Assembly (NCBI GenBank): GCA_946487795.1
Contig: CAMLUN010000006.1
Span: forward strand, 1-39,579
Reading direction: 5' to 3'
Source of the DNA: an uncultured Lactobacillus sp.
GTDB lineage: Bacteria > Bacillota > Bacilli > Lactobacillales > Lactobacillaceae
Length of the DNA stretch: 39,579 bases
This document shows positions 7,131-16,402 of this stretch, piece by piece. A model generated the notes under the pieces. The model did not search any database and was not told the origin of the DNA. It saw only the letters and a list, made by a program, of their open reading frames with translations. A program made the position numbers and the translations under genes. Every line of letters begins with the position of its first letter. Within the stretch, counting starts at the first letter, position 1.

Positions 7131-9548
7131 ATGAAAGTTTCATACGATTGGTTAAATGAATATTTAGACCTTGACGTTGAACCACGCGATCTTGCCGAAA
7201 AGATTGCGCGGACGTCTGTTGATATTAATGATGTTTATTCATTAAGTGATGGCTTGAAAAAGTTAGTGGTGGGGGAAGTAGAAACTTGTGAACCTCATCC
7301 TGATTCGGATCATTTGCATGTATGTTCCGTAAATGTTGGCGAAGAAGAACCACTTCAAATTGTTTGTGGAGCACCCAATGTTGCGGCCGGGCAAAAAGTA
7401 ATCGTTGCTTTAAATGGCGCCCGGATTGCAAATAATCAAAAAATCAAGCGTGGCAAGATTCGCGGAGTTGAATCCAACGGGATGCTTTGTGCCTTACAGG
7501 AGATTGGTTTCAGTGACCGCATTGCTCCAAAGGCTTATGAAGACGGCATTTACATTCTGCCTGATGATGCTAAACCGGGTGAATCAGTATTCAGCTACCT
7601 GGGAATGGATGACACGATTATTGATACCGATGTTACTCCTAACCGTGGTGATATGTTGAGTATCTATGGCAATGTTAATGACATTGCCGCATTCTATAAC
7701 CTGAAGCCGCACTTTAAAGAAGTTGCAGTAGAAGAAAATGATGATCAGGCAACTGCTGATCTCATTAACGCTGAAATTAGTGATAAAAAGATTGCACCAA
7801 CATATAAGTTGCGGGTAATTAAGGGCGTTAAGATTGAAGATAGTCCATTGTGGCTCCAAATCCGCCTATGGAATTCTGGTATTCGTCCAATTAATAATGT
7901 TGTGGATGTTACTAACTATGTTCTGCTCAAGTATGGTCAACCACTACACAGCTATGACTACGATAAGCTGCCAAGTCATGATATTAGCGTCCGCCACGCT
8001 CGAGCAGACGAAAAATTCGTTACTCTTGATGATGAAGAACAAACACTAAACGCAAATGATATTGTCGTTGTAAGTGGTGATCAACCAGTTGCCCTTGCCG
8101 GAACAATGGGTGGTCAAGCTACTGCTGTATCAGAGAATACTACTAGCGTGGCACTTGAAGCAGCAATTTTTGATTCGGTAATGGTACGGAAACAAGCTCG
8201 TCGCCTCGATCTTCATAGCGAATCCTCAATGCGCTTTGAACGGGGAATTAATCCGGCAACTGTTGAAACTGCTCTTAATGAAGCTGCCCAATTAATTTCT
8301 CAATTAGCAGGTGGAACAGTTACCAAGGGAATCGTTACTGGCAGTGAAAAACCAGCAGAATCTAAGGATATCGAGCTCTCATTAACGAAGATCAACCACG
8401 TTTTAGGAACTAATCTGAAGATGGAAGATGTTACTAGTGTTTTTGATCAGTTAGCCTTTCCTAACAAGTTAACTAGCAATGATACGGTTCTAGTTACGGT
8501 TCCTGCTCGGCGTTGGGACATCAGCTTACCAGCCGACCTTTATGAAGAAGTTGCCCGGATCTATGGCTATGACAATTTACCCGAAAGTTTACCGGTAATG
8601 ACTCGTAATCATGGTGGTTTATCTCCTCGGCAACGATTTATTCGGGCCACTCGACATGATTTTGAGGGGATGGGGTTGAACCAAGCCATCAGTTATTCAT
8701 TGACCACTGTTGACAAGGCTAAGCAATTCCAAATTGATCCAGTAGCTGAACCAATGAAACTAGACTTCCCAATGAGTTCTGATCATGTAGCAACGCGGAT
8801 GAGCATTATTAGTGGCTTATTGATTGATATTGCTTATAATGTTGCTCGTAACGTTAATAATGTTGCCCTTTATGAAGAGGGCCGAGTATTTATTCCGCGT
8901 GGTGGAGAACGGCCAGAAGAGCAGGAACACGTCGCAGGAGCAATCACTGGTCAATTATTGAATAATAGCTGGCACATTACTGATCAGCCTGTTGATTTCT
9001 TCCAAGTAAAAGGAATGGTGGAACGCTATCTTCACAACATGGGAATTGCAGGGAAGATTGAATACGTTGCTGATCATTCTCGAGAAGAGATGCATCCTGG
9101 ACGGACAGCTAATATCCTAATTGATGGCGAGTTAGTCGGTTTTGTTGGTCAGGTTCATCCACAAACAGCAAAAGAATATAAGGTTCCCGAAACCTACGTC
9201 TTTGAATTAAACCTTGAACAGCTAATGAAGGCTAAGAAGATCGAAAATGAATACACGCCAATTAGCAAGTTCCCAACAATCACGCGTGATATTGCTCTAT
9301 TAGTTGATACCAACGTTACAAATGAAGAGATTGTTGATTTAATTAAGAAGCGCGGGGGTGCCTTCTTGAAAGATGTCCACTTGTTTGATGTTTATAGCGG
9401 TGCCCACCTTTCTTCTGGAAAGAAGTCATTGGCATACACATTAACTTACCAGGATACCAATGCAACCTTGACTGAGGATCAGGTTAACCAGGCATTTGAT
9501 AAGGTAACAAAACACCTTCAAGAACAATTAAATGCTGAGATTCGTTAA
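7131..9548 (+). CDS. pheT: Phenylalanine-tRNA ligase beta subunit
   Basis: PheT (805 residues, the usual size) is the tRNA-binding and editing subunit. The order is an N-terminal B1 segment, an OB-fold tRNA-binding domain (about 40-150, with VVGEVETCEPHPDSDHLHVC), the B3/B4 editing domain (about 210-390), the B5 domain (about 400-475, ending in DLYEEVARIYGYDN), a catalytic-like core, and the C-terminal FDX-ACB anticodon-binding domain starting near 710 (SKFPTITRDIALLVD). It forms an operon with pheS under the T-box. Codon use and length are ordinary. The next gene starts 2 bases after the stop. Confidence 0.97.
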   Translation: MKVSYDWLNEYLDLDVEPRDLAEKIARTSVDINDVYSLSDGLKKLVVGEVETCEPHPDSDHLHVCSVNVGEEEPLQIVCGAPNVAAGQKVIVALNGARIANNQKIKRGKIRGVESNGMLCALQEIGFSDRIAPKAYEDGIYILPDDAKPGESVFSYLGMDDTIIDTDVTPNRGDMLSIYGNVNDIAAFYNLKPHFKEVAVEENDDQATADLINAEISDKKIAPTYKLRVIKGVKIEDSPLWLQIRLWNSGIRPINNVVDVTNYVLLKYGQPLHSYDYDKLPSHDISVRHARADEKFVTLDDEEQTLNANDIVVVSGDQPVALAGTMGGQATAVSENTTSVALEAAIFDSVMVRKQARRLDLHSESSMRFERGINPATVETALNEAAQLISQLAGGTVTKGIVTGSEKPAESKDIELSLTKINHVLGTNLKMEDVTSVFDQLAFPNKLTSNDTVLVTVPARRWDISLPADLYEEVARIYGYDNLPESLPVMTRNHGGLSPRQRFIRATRHDFEGMGLNQAISYSLTTVDKAKQFQIDPVAEPMKLDFPMSSDHVATRMSIISGLLIDIAYNVARNVNNVALYEEGRVFIPRGGERPEEQEHVAGAITGQLLNNSWHITDQPVDFFQVKGMVERYLHNMGIAGKIEYVADHSREEMHPGRTANILIDGELVGFVGQVHPQTAKEYKVPETYVFELNLEQLMKAKKIENEYTPISKFPTITRDIALLVDTNVTNEEIVDLIKKRGGAFLKDVHLFDVYSGAHLSSGKKSLAYTLTYQDTNATLTEDQVNQAFDKVTKHLQEQLNAEIR

Positions 9549-9550
9549 TA

Positions 9551-9895
9551 ATGACTAACGAAAAATTACGTCGGCAAAATCGGGTTGTTCTGATTATCCT
9601 AATTCTTTTAATTTGTTGTGGCTTAGGGATTCACCAATATTTTAACTATGCTTTAAGACCAGTTGATTCTTCAGCAAATCAAGTAATAAGCGTTAAAATA
9701 CCGCAGAGTGCGACTGATCATCAAGTGGGTGTGATTTTAAAAAGAAAACGATTAGTGCGGAGTAGTTTCGTCTGTGATTACTATTTGCAAACTCATAAGG
9801 AATCGGGAGTAAAGGCCGGAACATTTAAACTAAAAGCTTCGTACTCGACACCGCAGATTGTTAGTCTTTTGCAAGAATCCCGTGAAAGTCATTAA
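9551..9895 (+). CDS. MltG-like protein reduced to its N-terminal region
   Basis: This 114-residue protein has a basic N-terminus, one membrane helix (about 12-30) and an extracytoplasmic domain that matches the LysM-like N-terminal part of MltG/YceG. The hallmarks are VISVKIPQSATDHQVGVILKRKRLV, then SSFVCDYYLQTH, then VKAGTFKLKASYSTPQIVSLL. Full MltG continues for about 230 more residues with the lytic transglycosylase domain and its catalytic Glu, all of which is missing. In lactobacilli mltG commonly lies next to greA, as here, which supports the identification. The 82 bases before greA hold no remnant of the catalytic domain, so this is a clean truncation. It may bind nascent glycan or partner proteins without cutting, or be decaying. 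It starts 2 bases after pheT. Confidence 0.7.
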   Translation: MTNEKLRRQNRVVLIILILLICCGLGIHQYFNYALRPVDSSANQVISVKIPQSATDHQVGVILKRKRLVRSSFVCDYYLQTHKESGVKAGTFKLKASYSTPQIVSLLQESRESH

Positions 9896-9977
9896 AAATA
9901 TTTTTAGAATAATTATTTACATTTATCTAAACAAATGGTAATTTACCAATGGATATAAGATAGGAGTGTGTAATTGA

Positions 9978-10454
9978 ATGGCTGAAGAAAAAACTTTTCC
10001 AATGACGCTGGAAGGAAAACAAAAACTTGAACAAGAACTTGAAGACCTTAAAATGAAGCGTCGTCCAGAAGTTATCAAGCGAATTAAAATTGCGCGAAGC
10101 TATGGTGACCTTTCTGAAAACTCTGAATATGAGTCAGCAAAGGATGAACAAGCCTTTGTTGAAGGACGAATTTCACAAATTGAAAATATGCTTCAATATG
10201 CTGAAATCATTGATAATGATGATGTTGACAAAGATGAAGTATCAATGGGACGAAAAGTAACGATCAAGGAACTTCCCGATGAAGAACCTGAAAGTTACCA
10301 AATCGTTGGGGAATCAGAATCTGATCCATTTAACGGTAAGATTTCTAATGAGTCACCAATGGCAAAGGGTCTCCTTGGACACAAGGTCGGCGAAGAAGTC
10401 GAGATTGAAATCCCTAATGGTACGATGAAGGTTAAAATTTTGAGTGTAGAATAA
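9978..10454 (+). CDS. greA: Transcription elongation factor GreA
   Basis: GreA (158 residues, normal length) rescues backtracked RNA polymerase by stimulating transcript cleavage. The N-terminal 75 residues form the antiparallel coiled coil, with the acidic tip in [17 protein letters not shown], which positions Mg2+ in the polymerase active site. The rest is the FKBP-like domain that docks on the polymerase ([21 protein letters not shown], then [23 protein letters not shown]). The ATG has AGGAGTG about 10 bases upstream. An intrinsic terminator follows 22 bases after the stop. Confidence 0.96.
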   Translation: MAEEKTFPMTLEGKQKLEQELEDLKMKRRPEVIKRIKIARSYGDLSENSEYESAKDEQAFVEGRISQIENMLQYAEIIDNDDVDKDEVSMGRKVTIKELPDEEPESYQIVGESESDPFNGKISNESPMAKGLLGHKVGEEVEIEIPNGTMKVKILSVE

Positions 10455-10476
10455 TCAAACTAATCTCAGTATGATT

Positions 10477-10513
10477 AAAGGTCCAAATTCCGCAAGTGGA
10501 GTTTGGACCTTTT
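10477..10513 (+). terminator. Intrinsic terminator after greA
   Basis: An 11-bp stem with left arm AAAGGTCCAAA and right arm TTTGGACCTTT, closing on a loop of about 14 bases and followed by TTTT. Confidence 0.85.
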
Positions 10514-10624
10514 ATGATCAATTGTCTAATCTATTAAGTTTTAGCTTTATTAACCGAAAATCATATCTTTCTCCCTAATGAAAGTGCTATCATAAAGTAT
10601 AGTAATCGAAGGGATGTGAAGTTA

Positions 10625-11023
10625 ATGAAGATGATTATAACCGATGCTGCAGATAATTGGTTTAGAACTAACCTAGGCTTGGAAAATGGTGGTGGAGTAA
10701 AATTCTACGGAAAGATTTATGGCTCAACAGAAGTTCACCACGGATTTTCACAGGGTTTTACGCGTGAGGATGTTCCGGTTTCACCAATCCTGGAAGTAAA
10801 AAAGGGAAACGTTAATTATCATATTGATAACCTTGATGAATGGTTTTTCAAGGGATTAATAATGACTGTTGATTATGATAAAAAGTCTGATGGCCCAGTT
10901 TTTCATTTCAAGCATGAAGACGGTGACTCAACGCCTGATGTTGCTGGGTTAGATAAAGATTCTGATGATCATGCGGATAGTAAGGCTGATGCTTCGACTG
11001 GTGCTTCTGCACAATGGAAATAA
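10625..11023 (+). CDS. HesB/IscA-like (YneR-type) protein without cysteines
   Basis: This 132-residue protein resembles the HesB/YneR branch of the A-type Fe-S carrier fold: an opening MIITDAADNWFRTNLGL helix, GGGVKFYGKIYG, and NLDEWFFKGLIMTVDYD. Unlike IscA or SufA it has no cysteine at all, so it cannot bind an Fe-S cluster in the classical way. The function of this branch is unknown. After the fold comes an acidic, Ala/Ser-rich tail (last 30 residues). A GTG at 10616 is in frame, but GAAGGGA lies immediately next to it and is better spaced for the ATG at 10625. It is a single gene flanked by terminators. Confidence 0.75.
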   Translation: MKMIITDAADNWFRTNLGLENGGGVKFYGKIYGSTEVHHGFSQGFTREDVPVSPILEVKKGNVNYHIDNLDEWFFKGLIMTVDYDKKSDGPVFHFKHEDGDSTPDVAGLDKDSDDHADSKADASTGASAQWK

Positions 11024-11035
11024 ATAATTTAAGGT

Positions 11036-11100
11036 GAAGAAAAAGCAGAAACGATTACAGAGGTTAATTTAGCCTCTGATTTACGTCTCTGCTTTTTTCT
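11036..11100. terminator. Convergent terminator between HesB-like gene and YfhO gene
   Basis: AAAAGCAGAAACG (from 11041) pairs with CGTCTCTGCTTTTTT (ending near 11098), with an inner hairpin AGAGG/CCTCT. A-tract and T-tract on the two sides let it serve both converging genes. Confidence 0.8.
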
Positions 11101-11101
11101 T

Positions 11102-13696
11102 TTATTGATGGCGAACGTTAAATTTAATCAAGAAAAATGCTGCTAATAAGCTTAGCGCACTAATAATCATTCCGGTAATTAAGTATGGTGGTCGGTAATG
11201 AAGGGTTACCTGATGGGTTCCTGGTTTAATCTTCAGTGCTAGGAATGTACTAATAGCTTTTTGACATTTTACCGGATGACCATCAATTTTAGCATGCCAG
11301 CCGCGATCATAAGGAATCGTTGTCATCAGTACTCCTTGATCCTTTTTAATATTAACTTTTCCTTTAAGGGTTGTTGCACTAGCATGACTGAGCTTTAATG
11401 GCGATCGTTGCAACGTTTTGAGATCGTGATTAAATGCTTGCTGGTTAAGGCGATATAGACTCACATTTTGCATCCATAATTCCGCGTGTTTCAAATGGAA
11501 GGTAATTACAACTTTTTGCCCTTTTTGGTGATGGGCAACGTTCATAACGATTGTATCCCGATAAGTTTGATATTGGCTAAAGTGCCGGTTATTTACTGTG
11601 ATTGACGCATCACCCTTAACATTCGGCCCAACGGTTAAATAGTATGAATCATTACTGTTAGGGGTGAATTCTAATTTGACGGTCGCTCCGGCAGATTTTT
11701 GCTCTTTTTGAAAAACGGTTCCGGTAATTTGTTTTGCGCTTTGAACGTTTTGAAAATCGACTTGGTTAAAGTTCTGAATTTCAAATAGTGGTTGTGGAGA
11801 GTTAGCTAAGTCTTGGAAAATTTCAGACTGATAAGCCACAGGGTCATAAGTATCATGACTTAAGCTGAGAATTCGTGAATTAGCACCAAACGCAATTGGT
11901 AAGGTATCCTTGTTCTTTCGTATTCCAATATTATTAGTTACCGCTACAGGAACCTGAGTATTCCAATCAGGACGATACCCTGATAAGGGGAGAAATGGCG
12001 TTGAACGATTTGGATCAATAACCGCCATTGTATAGCGGAAACCTAATAACGAATCCGTTACTTGAGTGCCATTATCGTATGATACGAAACCATCGCCGGC
12101 CGGTTGTCCAATTGCTCCCATAAACGTTGGAAGACTAGGAACAATCGTTGAGCCGAAGTGGTCACCACCGTTAAAGCCGCTTTGCATTGGGTCATCTTTA
12201 GTTCGCATGAAGGTTTTAGCAATCCGATAAAAGCCATGATCACTATTTTTGATTTTTGTAGTAGCGTTATTAAGTGCCGTGGTATATTGCCCAAATTCGG
12301 TTTGACTAACGTATGATATTTGGTTGAGGGCAGTATAGGTGCTGGTTGAAACATCACAAACCGTGATCAGCACTAGTAAAAGGTTGTTTAGGTTGGGGGA
12401 AGCCGCGTGAGGGATCGCCAAAAAGATAATACTGATAATCGCGATACCCAGTCCGATCAATTTCTGACTGTTATTAATATAAGAAACAGTTAGGGTTTCA
12501 ACATATGCAAAAATTGCTAACGTGATTATCAGTAAGGTTGCAAGTTGCCATTTTTCTGGTTGAAAATCTTTTTGCAGACAAGTAGCAGCAAGAAGAATCG
12601 TCCAAAAACAAAAGATAAATGAAAATCGTGAAGGGTACCATACAGGAAATTGGCCGATATGCCAAAGAAGATCAAGCGGTTCATAACAGAATGAAAGAAT
12701 GAAAAAGATCGTAATGAGCAGAGCGAGAATTCGCTGACGCAAGTTGATATGGTGGTTTAAAACGTATAATCCCAAGCCAAACATCATTAGCATTCCCACA
12801 TAAATATTTGCTTGACCACTAGGCATTTGATTGAAATTAAATGATCCGGGAACAAGCTTAGCAAGCAGTTTTAGCGGATTATATTCGAAGCGGTTTCGAA
12901 TATGGTTGTTAGTATAAGTTCCCTTGCTTTGAAGAAGGGTATAGATGGTTGGCAATAAGACAATGCAACTGATGCCTGTAGCGATTAATGAAGCAATTAT
13001 GTAACGACTAAAAGCCCACAACCGCTCCCGCCAATTATTAATTAATGGAAGCTGCCAGATAAAAAGAAGAATTGTAAAGATGCAGATCATCCAAGCCATA
13101 TAGTAGTTATCGAGCATCATCACGGTAAGCCAGCAAATATAACAAGCAAATTTACGGGTAAAAATAACCTGGTGAAGTCCCCAGACAACTAGCGGTAAAA
13201 TGATCATTGCATCAAGCCAGAGTAAGTTTAGCTGATTAGCAACGATCCAACCATTGAGAGCATAGGCGGTACTAAATGCAAGAATACGAATTCCGGTTTG
13301 CAGTTTAGTCTTTGTTAGCAGCCAAGCAAATGCAAGACCAGAGAGACCATACTTTAATAGGGTTAACACCAAGACGCCACTAGAAAGATGGGCGGCCGGG
13401 AAGAAAATGAGAATTAGGTTTAAAGGGCTCCAAAGATAGTAAGCGTTTGTCCCCCACATCTCTCCACCGAGCCCCTTGCTAAATGAATAGATAAACTCAC
13501 TTGGGTGATGCAGCAAGGTTCGTCGAAAGTACGAGAAAAAATCAATATATTGCTGCCCAAGGTCGACGGTTAGCAAACTGTTTTGCCCAAAAGGCGCCAT
13601 TGAGCGATAGGCAAAATAGCTCCCCATTATAATTACGGGAAGGAGAAAACTGATTAATAAAATATGCTGTTTTTTAAATTGAGAACGAAATTGCAC
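11102..13696 (-). CDS. YfhO family membrane protein (putative GT-C glycosyltransferase)
   Basis: This 864-residue integral membrane protein starts with about twelve to thirteen helices, including LLTVDLGQQYIDFFSYFRRTLLHHP after helix 1. An extracytoplasmic beta-rich region follows (about 460-830), with one last helix (YLITGMIISALSLLAAFFLI). This matches YfhO, linked in B. subtilis and Listeria to transfer of sugars from undecaprenyl-phosphate onto teichoic acids. The acceptor here is not known. The open frame extends to 13729, but an AGGAGG sits 7 bases before the GTG at 13694-13696, inside that extension, so the GTG is the start. No csbB-like or gtcA-like partner gene is adjacent. It is divergent from the PBP gene. 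Confidence 0.85.
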   Translation of the reverse strand: MQFRSQFKKQHILLISFLLPVIIMGSYFAYRSMAPFGQNSLLTVDLGQQYIDFFSYFRRTLLHHPSEFIYSFSKGLGGEMWGTNAYYLWSPLNLILIFFPAAHLSSGVLVLTLLKYGLSGLAFAWLLTKTKLQTGIRILAFSTAYALNGWIVANQLNLLWLDAMIILPLVVWGLHQVIFTRKFACYICWLTVMMLDNYYMAWMICIFTILLFIWQLPLINNWRERLWAFSRYIIASLIATGISCIVLLPTIYTLLQSKGTYTNNHIRNRFEYNPLKLLAKLVPGSFNFNQMPSGQANIYVGMLMMFGLGLYVLNHHINLRQRILALLITIFFILSFCYEPLDLLWHIGQFPVWYPSRFSFIFCFWTILLAATCLQKDFQPEKWQLATLLIITLAIFAYVETLTVSYINNSQKLIGLGIAIISIIFLAIPHAASPNLNNLLLVLITVCDVSTSTYTALNQISYVSQTEFGQYTTALNNATTKIKNSDHGFYRIAKTFMRTKDDPMQSGFNGGDHFGSTIVPSLPTFMGAIGQPAGDGFVSYDNGTQVTDSLLGFRYTMAVIDPNRSTPFLPLSGYRPDWNTQVPVAVTNNIGIRKNKDTLPIAFGANSRILSLSHDTYDPVAYQSEIFQDLANSPQPLFEIQNFNQVDFQNVQSAKQITGTVFQKEQKSAGATVKLEFTPNSNDSYYLTVGPNVKGDASITVNNRHFSQYQTYRDTIVMNVAHHQKGQKVVITFHLKHAELWMQNVSLYRLNQQAFNHDLKTLQRSPLKLSHASATTLKGKVNIKKDQGVLMTTIPYDRGWHAKIDGHPVKCQKAISTFLALKIKPGTHQVTLHYRPPYLITGMIISALSLLAAFFLIKFNVRHQ

Positions 13697-13727
13697 AAAA
13701 TGTCCTCCTAAATAAAATATCCTTGTC

Positions 13728-13755
13728 ATTATATACCGAATTAATCCCCAATGAA
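13728..13755 (-). promoter_or_regulatory. Promoter of the YfhO gene
   Basis: On the minus strand TATAAT (13728-13733) is preceded by TTCATT (13750-13755) with a 16-base spacer. The -10 is perfect and the -35 is weak. Confidence 0.5.
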
Positions 13756-13851
13756 TATGAAGGTTCTGTTAAGTTTCCGTGATTTGCCGATTTACGTATT
13801 CATTTTTGTATCAATAAAGTGTATGATTTCATTTTGGTAAGTCAGCTTTAA

Positions 13852-13880
13852 CTGTCAAATGAAGTAAAATTTGCTACAAT
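13852..13880 (+). promoter_or_regulatory. Promoter of the class B PBP gene
   Basis: CTGTCA (13852-13857) and TACAAT (13875-13880) are separated by 17 bases, 35 bases before the GTG start. Confidence 0.65.
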
Positions 13881-13915
13881 AGAATTCATCACGGTAAAAG
13901 GAGAAGTTTAATACT

Positions 13916-15997
13916 GTGAAGTTTTTTGATCGAATTACGAACTATTTTAGTTCAAACAAAGGAAAACATAAGAATGCTCAATCTATAATCCCCTCACGGT
14001 TGAACTTGTTGCTTTGGATTGTCGGAATTTTGCTATTAATGCTTGCTGGTCGTTTGTTTTACTTGCAAGTCCTTAACGGGTCATCCTATAAGGCAGAGGT
14101 TAAACGATCGGATACTACGATTCAAACAAATAATGTTCAACGGGGAATGATTTACGATAGTCGCGGTAAGGTAATAGTTGGTAACCAGACTCACCAAGCA
14201 ATTACCTATACTAAGAGTTCTGACGTAACGACGGCTCAGCTTTATCAGATTGCCAATCGCTTAGGAAAATACATTACCGTAAGTAACAGTGATACGCGGT
14301 TAACAGTCCGGAATGAAGAAGATTACTACTTAGCAAATAAGGATAATCTTAAGCGGATTACTAAAAAGCTAAACCTCTCTAAAGATGCTAGTGATGACGA
14401 CCAATATAATGCTGCACTAAAGTATTTAAAGAGTCATCCGAATGAATTGCGGTTGTCAGATCACGAAAAGAGCAATGCCCGGATATATGCTGCGATGACC
14501 GGGGCATATTCACTATCAACAACTTACATCAAAAAATCCGGAGTTACTAGTAAAGAGCTTGCCGAAGTTGGTGAGCACCTAAACCAAATGCCTGGTGTCA
14601 AAATTGGAACGGCTTGGACAAGAAACTATCCACAAGGGAAGGATTTTCAATCACTAACTGGGACTGTTTCAACAACTGGGTTGCCGAGTGACCAGATTAA
14701 TAGTTTGCTTTCTCAGGGTTATTCCAGAAGTGATAGTGTTGGTCAAAGTTACTTGGAAAAGATGTTCCAGGGAACTTTAGCTGGTTCTAAGTCACAAACA
14801 CAGGTAACTACTAGTGGAAATAAGGTAACTGATGAGGTAGTTAAGTATCCTGGTAAGAAGGGGGATAACCTTGTCTTAACGATTAATTCTAAGTTCCAAA
14901 AGCGTGTTCAGGAAATTTTGAAACAGAATTATTCTTCTGCAGGAATCTCATATTCATCGGGTGTTTATGCGGTAGTTATGAATCCACATACCGGGGCAAT
15001 TTATGCTATGGCTGGAATCGACCGGAATATTAAGACCGGTAAGCAAACTGTCGATGAAATTGGTGCGATTAACCACCCAATTACAATGGGGTCCGTTGTT
15101 AAGGGTGCCACTATCATGGGTGGTTTAATGAGTGGTGTTATTACACCAACCAATAATACCTTAACCGATCAGCCGATTAAGGTTGCAGGAACTTCATCGA
15201 AGAGTTCATGGTTTAACAAAACCGGTTCTGCCAACATGGCTTTAAGTGCTCCAATGGCACTGGAAGTTTCATCAAACTCTTACATGATGCAGTTAATCAT
15301 GAAGGAGGGTGGAATGAATTATAAATCAGGTGCTCAGTTAACATTGAAGCCAAGCATCTTTGCTAAGGAACGTCAGTACTTTAACATGTTTGGTTTGGGG
15401 CAAAAGACTGGGATTGATCTTCCCGGAGAAACGGCTGGTTATAATGGGCCATCTACTCAGAAGCATATTGGATCAGCACTTGACTTATCTTATGGTAACT
15501 ATGATGGTTATACTGTTATTCAGTTGGCTCAATATATGTCAACGATTGCTAACGGTGGAAACCGGATGCGGCCGTATGTAGTTAAAGAGATCCGTGGCAG
15601 TAAGTCTAATGGTAAGTTGGGAAGAGTTGAATACACAACCCAACCACAAGTTCAGTTTACAATTCCTGCTTCAAAGGAAGACTTTGATCTAGTACGTCAG
15701 GGGCTATATCTGGTTACTCACGGAACAAGTTCTTATGTAACTGCCAAGTCCTTGGGAACTGCTAAACCATCAATCTCAGGGAAAACGGGGACTGCTGAAA
15801 CTGTTACTAATGGTCATCAGACTTCAACAATTAGTTTTGCTGGTTACTCGCCATCAAAGAACCCGCAAGTTGTTGTTGCTCTTGCAATTCCAGGGGTAAC
15901 TAATGAAAATGGTGGTGCTAACTTGAACATGGCTAAGCAAATATTCAGTGCTTACTGGAAGATGGTTCAGGATTCTAAGAGTACCAGCAATGACTAG
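13916..15997 (+). CDS. pbp2b: Class B penicillin-binding protein (PBP2b-like transpeptidase)
   Basis: This 693-residue enzyme cross-links peptidoglycan. A short cytoplasmic tail, one membrane helix (about 30-50) and the PBP dimerisation domain (about 60-320, with NVQRGMIYDSRGKVI) precede the transpeptidase domain. The active-site motifs are all present: Ser393-Val-Val-Lys396, Ser452-Ser-Asn454 and Lys623-Thr-Gly625. There are no C-terminal PASTA repeats. The gene lies outside the division gene cluster and next to rpmG, a position seen for the elongation-type PBP2b of lactobacilli, so a role in lateral wall synthesis is likely but inferred. The start is GTG; AAAGGAG lies about 12 bases upstream, a little far, but no better start exists. 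Confidence 0.93.
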   Translation: MKFFDRITNYFSSNKGKHKNAQSIIPSRLNLLLWIVGILLLMLAGRLFYLQVLNGSSYKAEVKRSDTTIQTNNVQRGMIYDSRGKVIVGNQTHQAITYTKSSDVTTAQLYQIANRLGKYITVSNSDTRLTVRNEEDYYLANKDNLKRITKKLNLSKDASDDDQYNAALKYLKSHPNELRLSDHEKSNARIYAAMTGAYSLSTTYIKKSGVTSKELAEVGEHLNQMPGVKIGTAWTRNYPQGKDFQSLTGTVSTTGLPSDQINSLLSQGYSRSDSVGQSYLEKMFQGTLAGSKSQTQVTTSGNKVTDEVVKYPGKKGDNLVLTINSKFQKRVQEILKQNYSSAGISYSSGVYAVVMNPHTGAIYAMAGIDRNIKTGKQTVDEIGAINHPITMGSVVKGATIMGGLMSGVITPTNNTLTDQPIKVAGTSSKSSWFNKTGSANMALSAPMALEVSSNSYMMQLIMKEGGMNYKSGAQLTLKPSIFAKERQYFNMFGLGQKTGIDLPGETAGYNGPSTQKHIGSALDLSYGNYDGYTVIQLAQYMSTIANGGNRMRPYVVKEIRGSKSNGKLGRVEYTTQPQVQFTIPASKEDFDLVRQGLYLVTHGTSSYVTAKSLGTAKPSISGKTGTAETVTNGHQTSTISFAGYSPSKNPQVVVALAIPGVTNENGGANLNMAKQIFSAYWKMVQDSKSTSND

Positions 15998-16047
15998 CTA
16001 CTAGATTATCTGTCAAGTATTTTTCCTTAACAATTATCACAAAAGAC

Positions 16048-16076
16048 TGGTCAAACTAGTTAATTAATGATATAGT
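16048..16076 (+). promoter_or_regulatory. Probable promoter of rpmG
   Basis: TGGTCA (16048-16053) and TATAGT (16071-16076) with a 17-base spacer, 57 bases before the rpmG start. The -35 is weak. Confidence 0.5.
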
Positions 16077-16133
16077 TGTACGAGTTAGGGTTAATAACCA
16101 CGTTAAATAATAAAAAAATAGGAGGTCATGACA

Positions 16134-16283
16134 ATGCGTGTCAACATTATCCTTGAATGCACATCATGCCACGAACGGACTTACTTAACTAGTAAGAACC
16201 GTCGTCACAATCCCGACCGTCTTGAATTAAACAAGTACTGCCCTCGGGAACGTAAGGTTACTTTACACCGTGAAACTAAGTAA
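16134..16283 (+). CDS. rpmG: 50S ribosomal protein L33
   Basis: This 49-residue protein is ribosomal protein L33 of the large subunit: a CTSC pair at 9-12, then [20 protein letters not shown] and [13 protein letters not shown]. The zinc ribbon is incomplete: three of the four cysteines remain, and the fourth position in the final pair is not Cys. L33 paralogues with and without the four-Cys ribbon are known in Bacillota and respond differently to zinc; this copy is an intermediate. An AGGAGG lies 8 bases before the ATG. It is monocistronic between its own promoter and terminator. Confidence 0.95.
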   Translation: MRVNIILECTSCHERTYLTSKNRRHNPDRLELNKYCPRERKVTLHRETK

Positions 16284-16291
16284 TAAAAAAA

Positions 16292-16315
16292 GCACCTTTT
16301 TAGGTGCCTTTTTTA
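16292..16315 (+). terminator. Intrinsic terminator after rpmG
   Basis: A 6-bp stem, GCACCT with AGGTGC, around a TTTT loop, followed by CCTTTTTTATT. Confidence 0.8.
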
Positions 16316-16402
16316 TTACTTAGTGAAAAAACGCTTGCATAAATAGTCATGAGCTGTGATAATTATAGATTGAAAACGTTTAAAAGGAGAGATTGTAGGA
16401 TA

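Noticed and set aside
9896..9977. Remnant of the MltG catalytic domain after a frameshift
   Set aside because: The 82 bases before greA were read in all frames and hold only AT-rich non-coding sequence with no MltG-like residues.
13697..13729. Upstream ATG adding 11 residues to the YfhO protein
   Set aside because: That stretch encodes the AGGAGG ribosome-binding site itself; the GTG 7 bases after it is the start.
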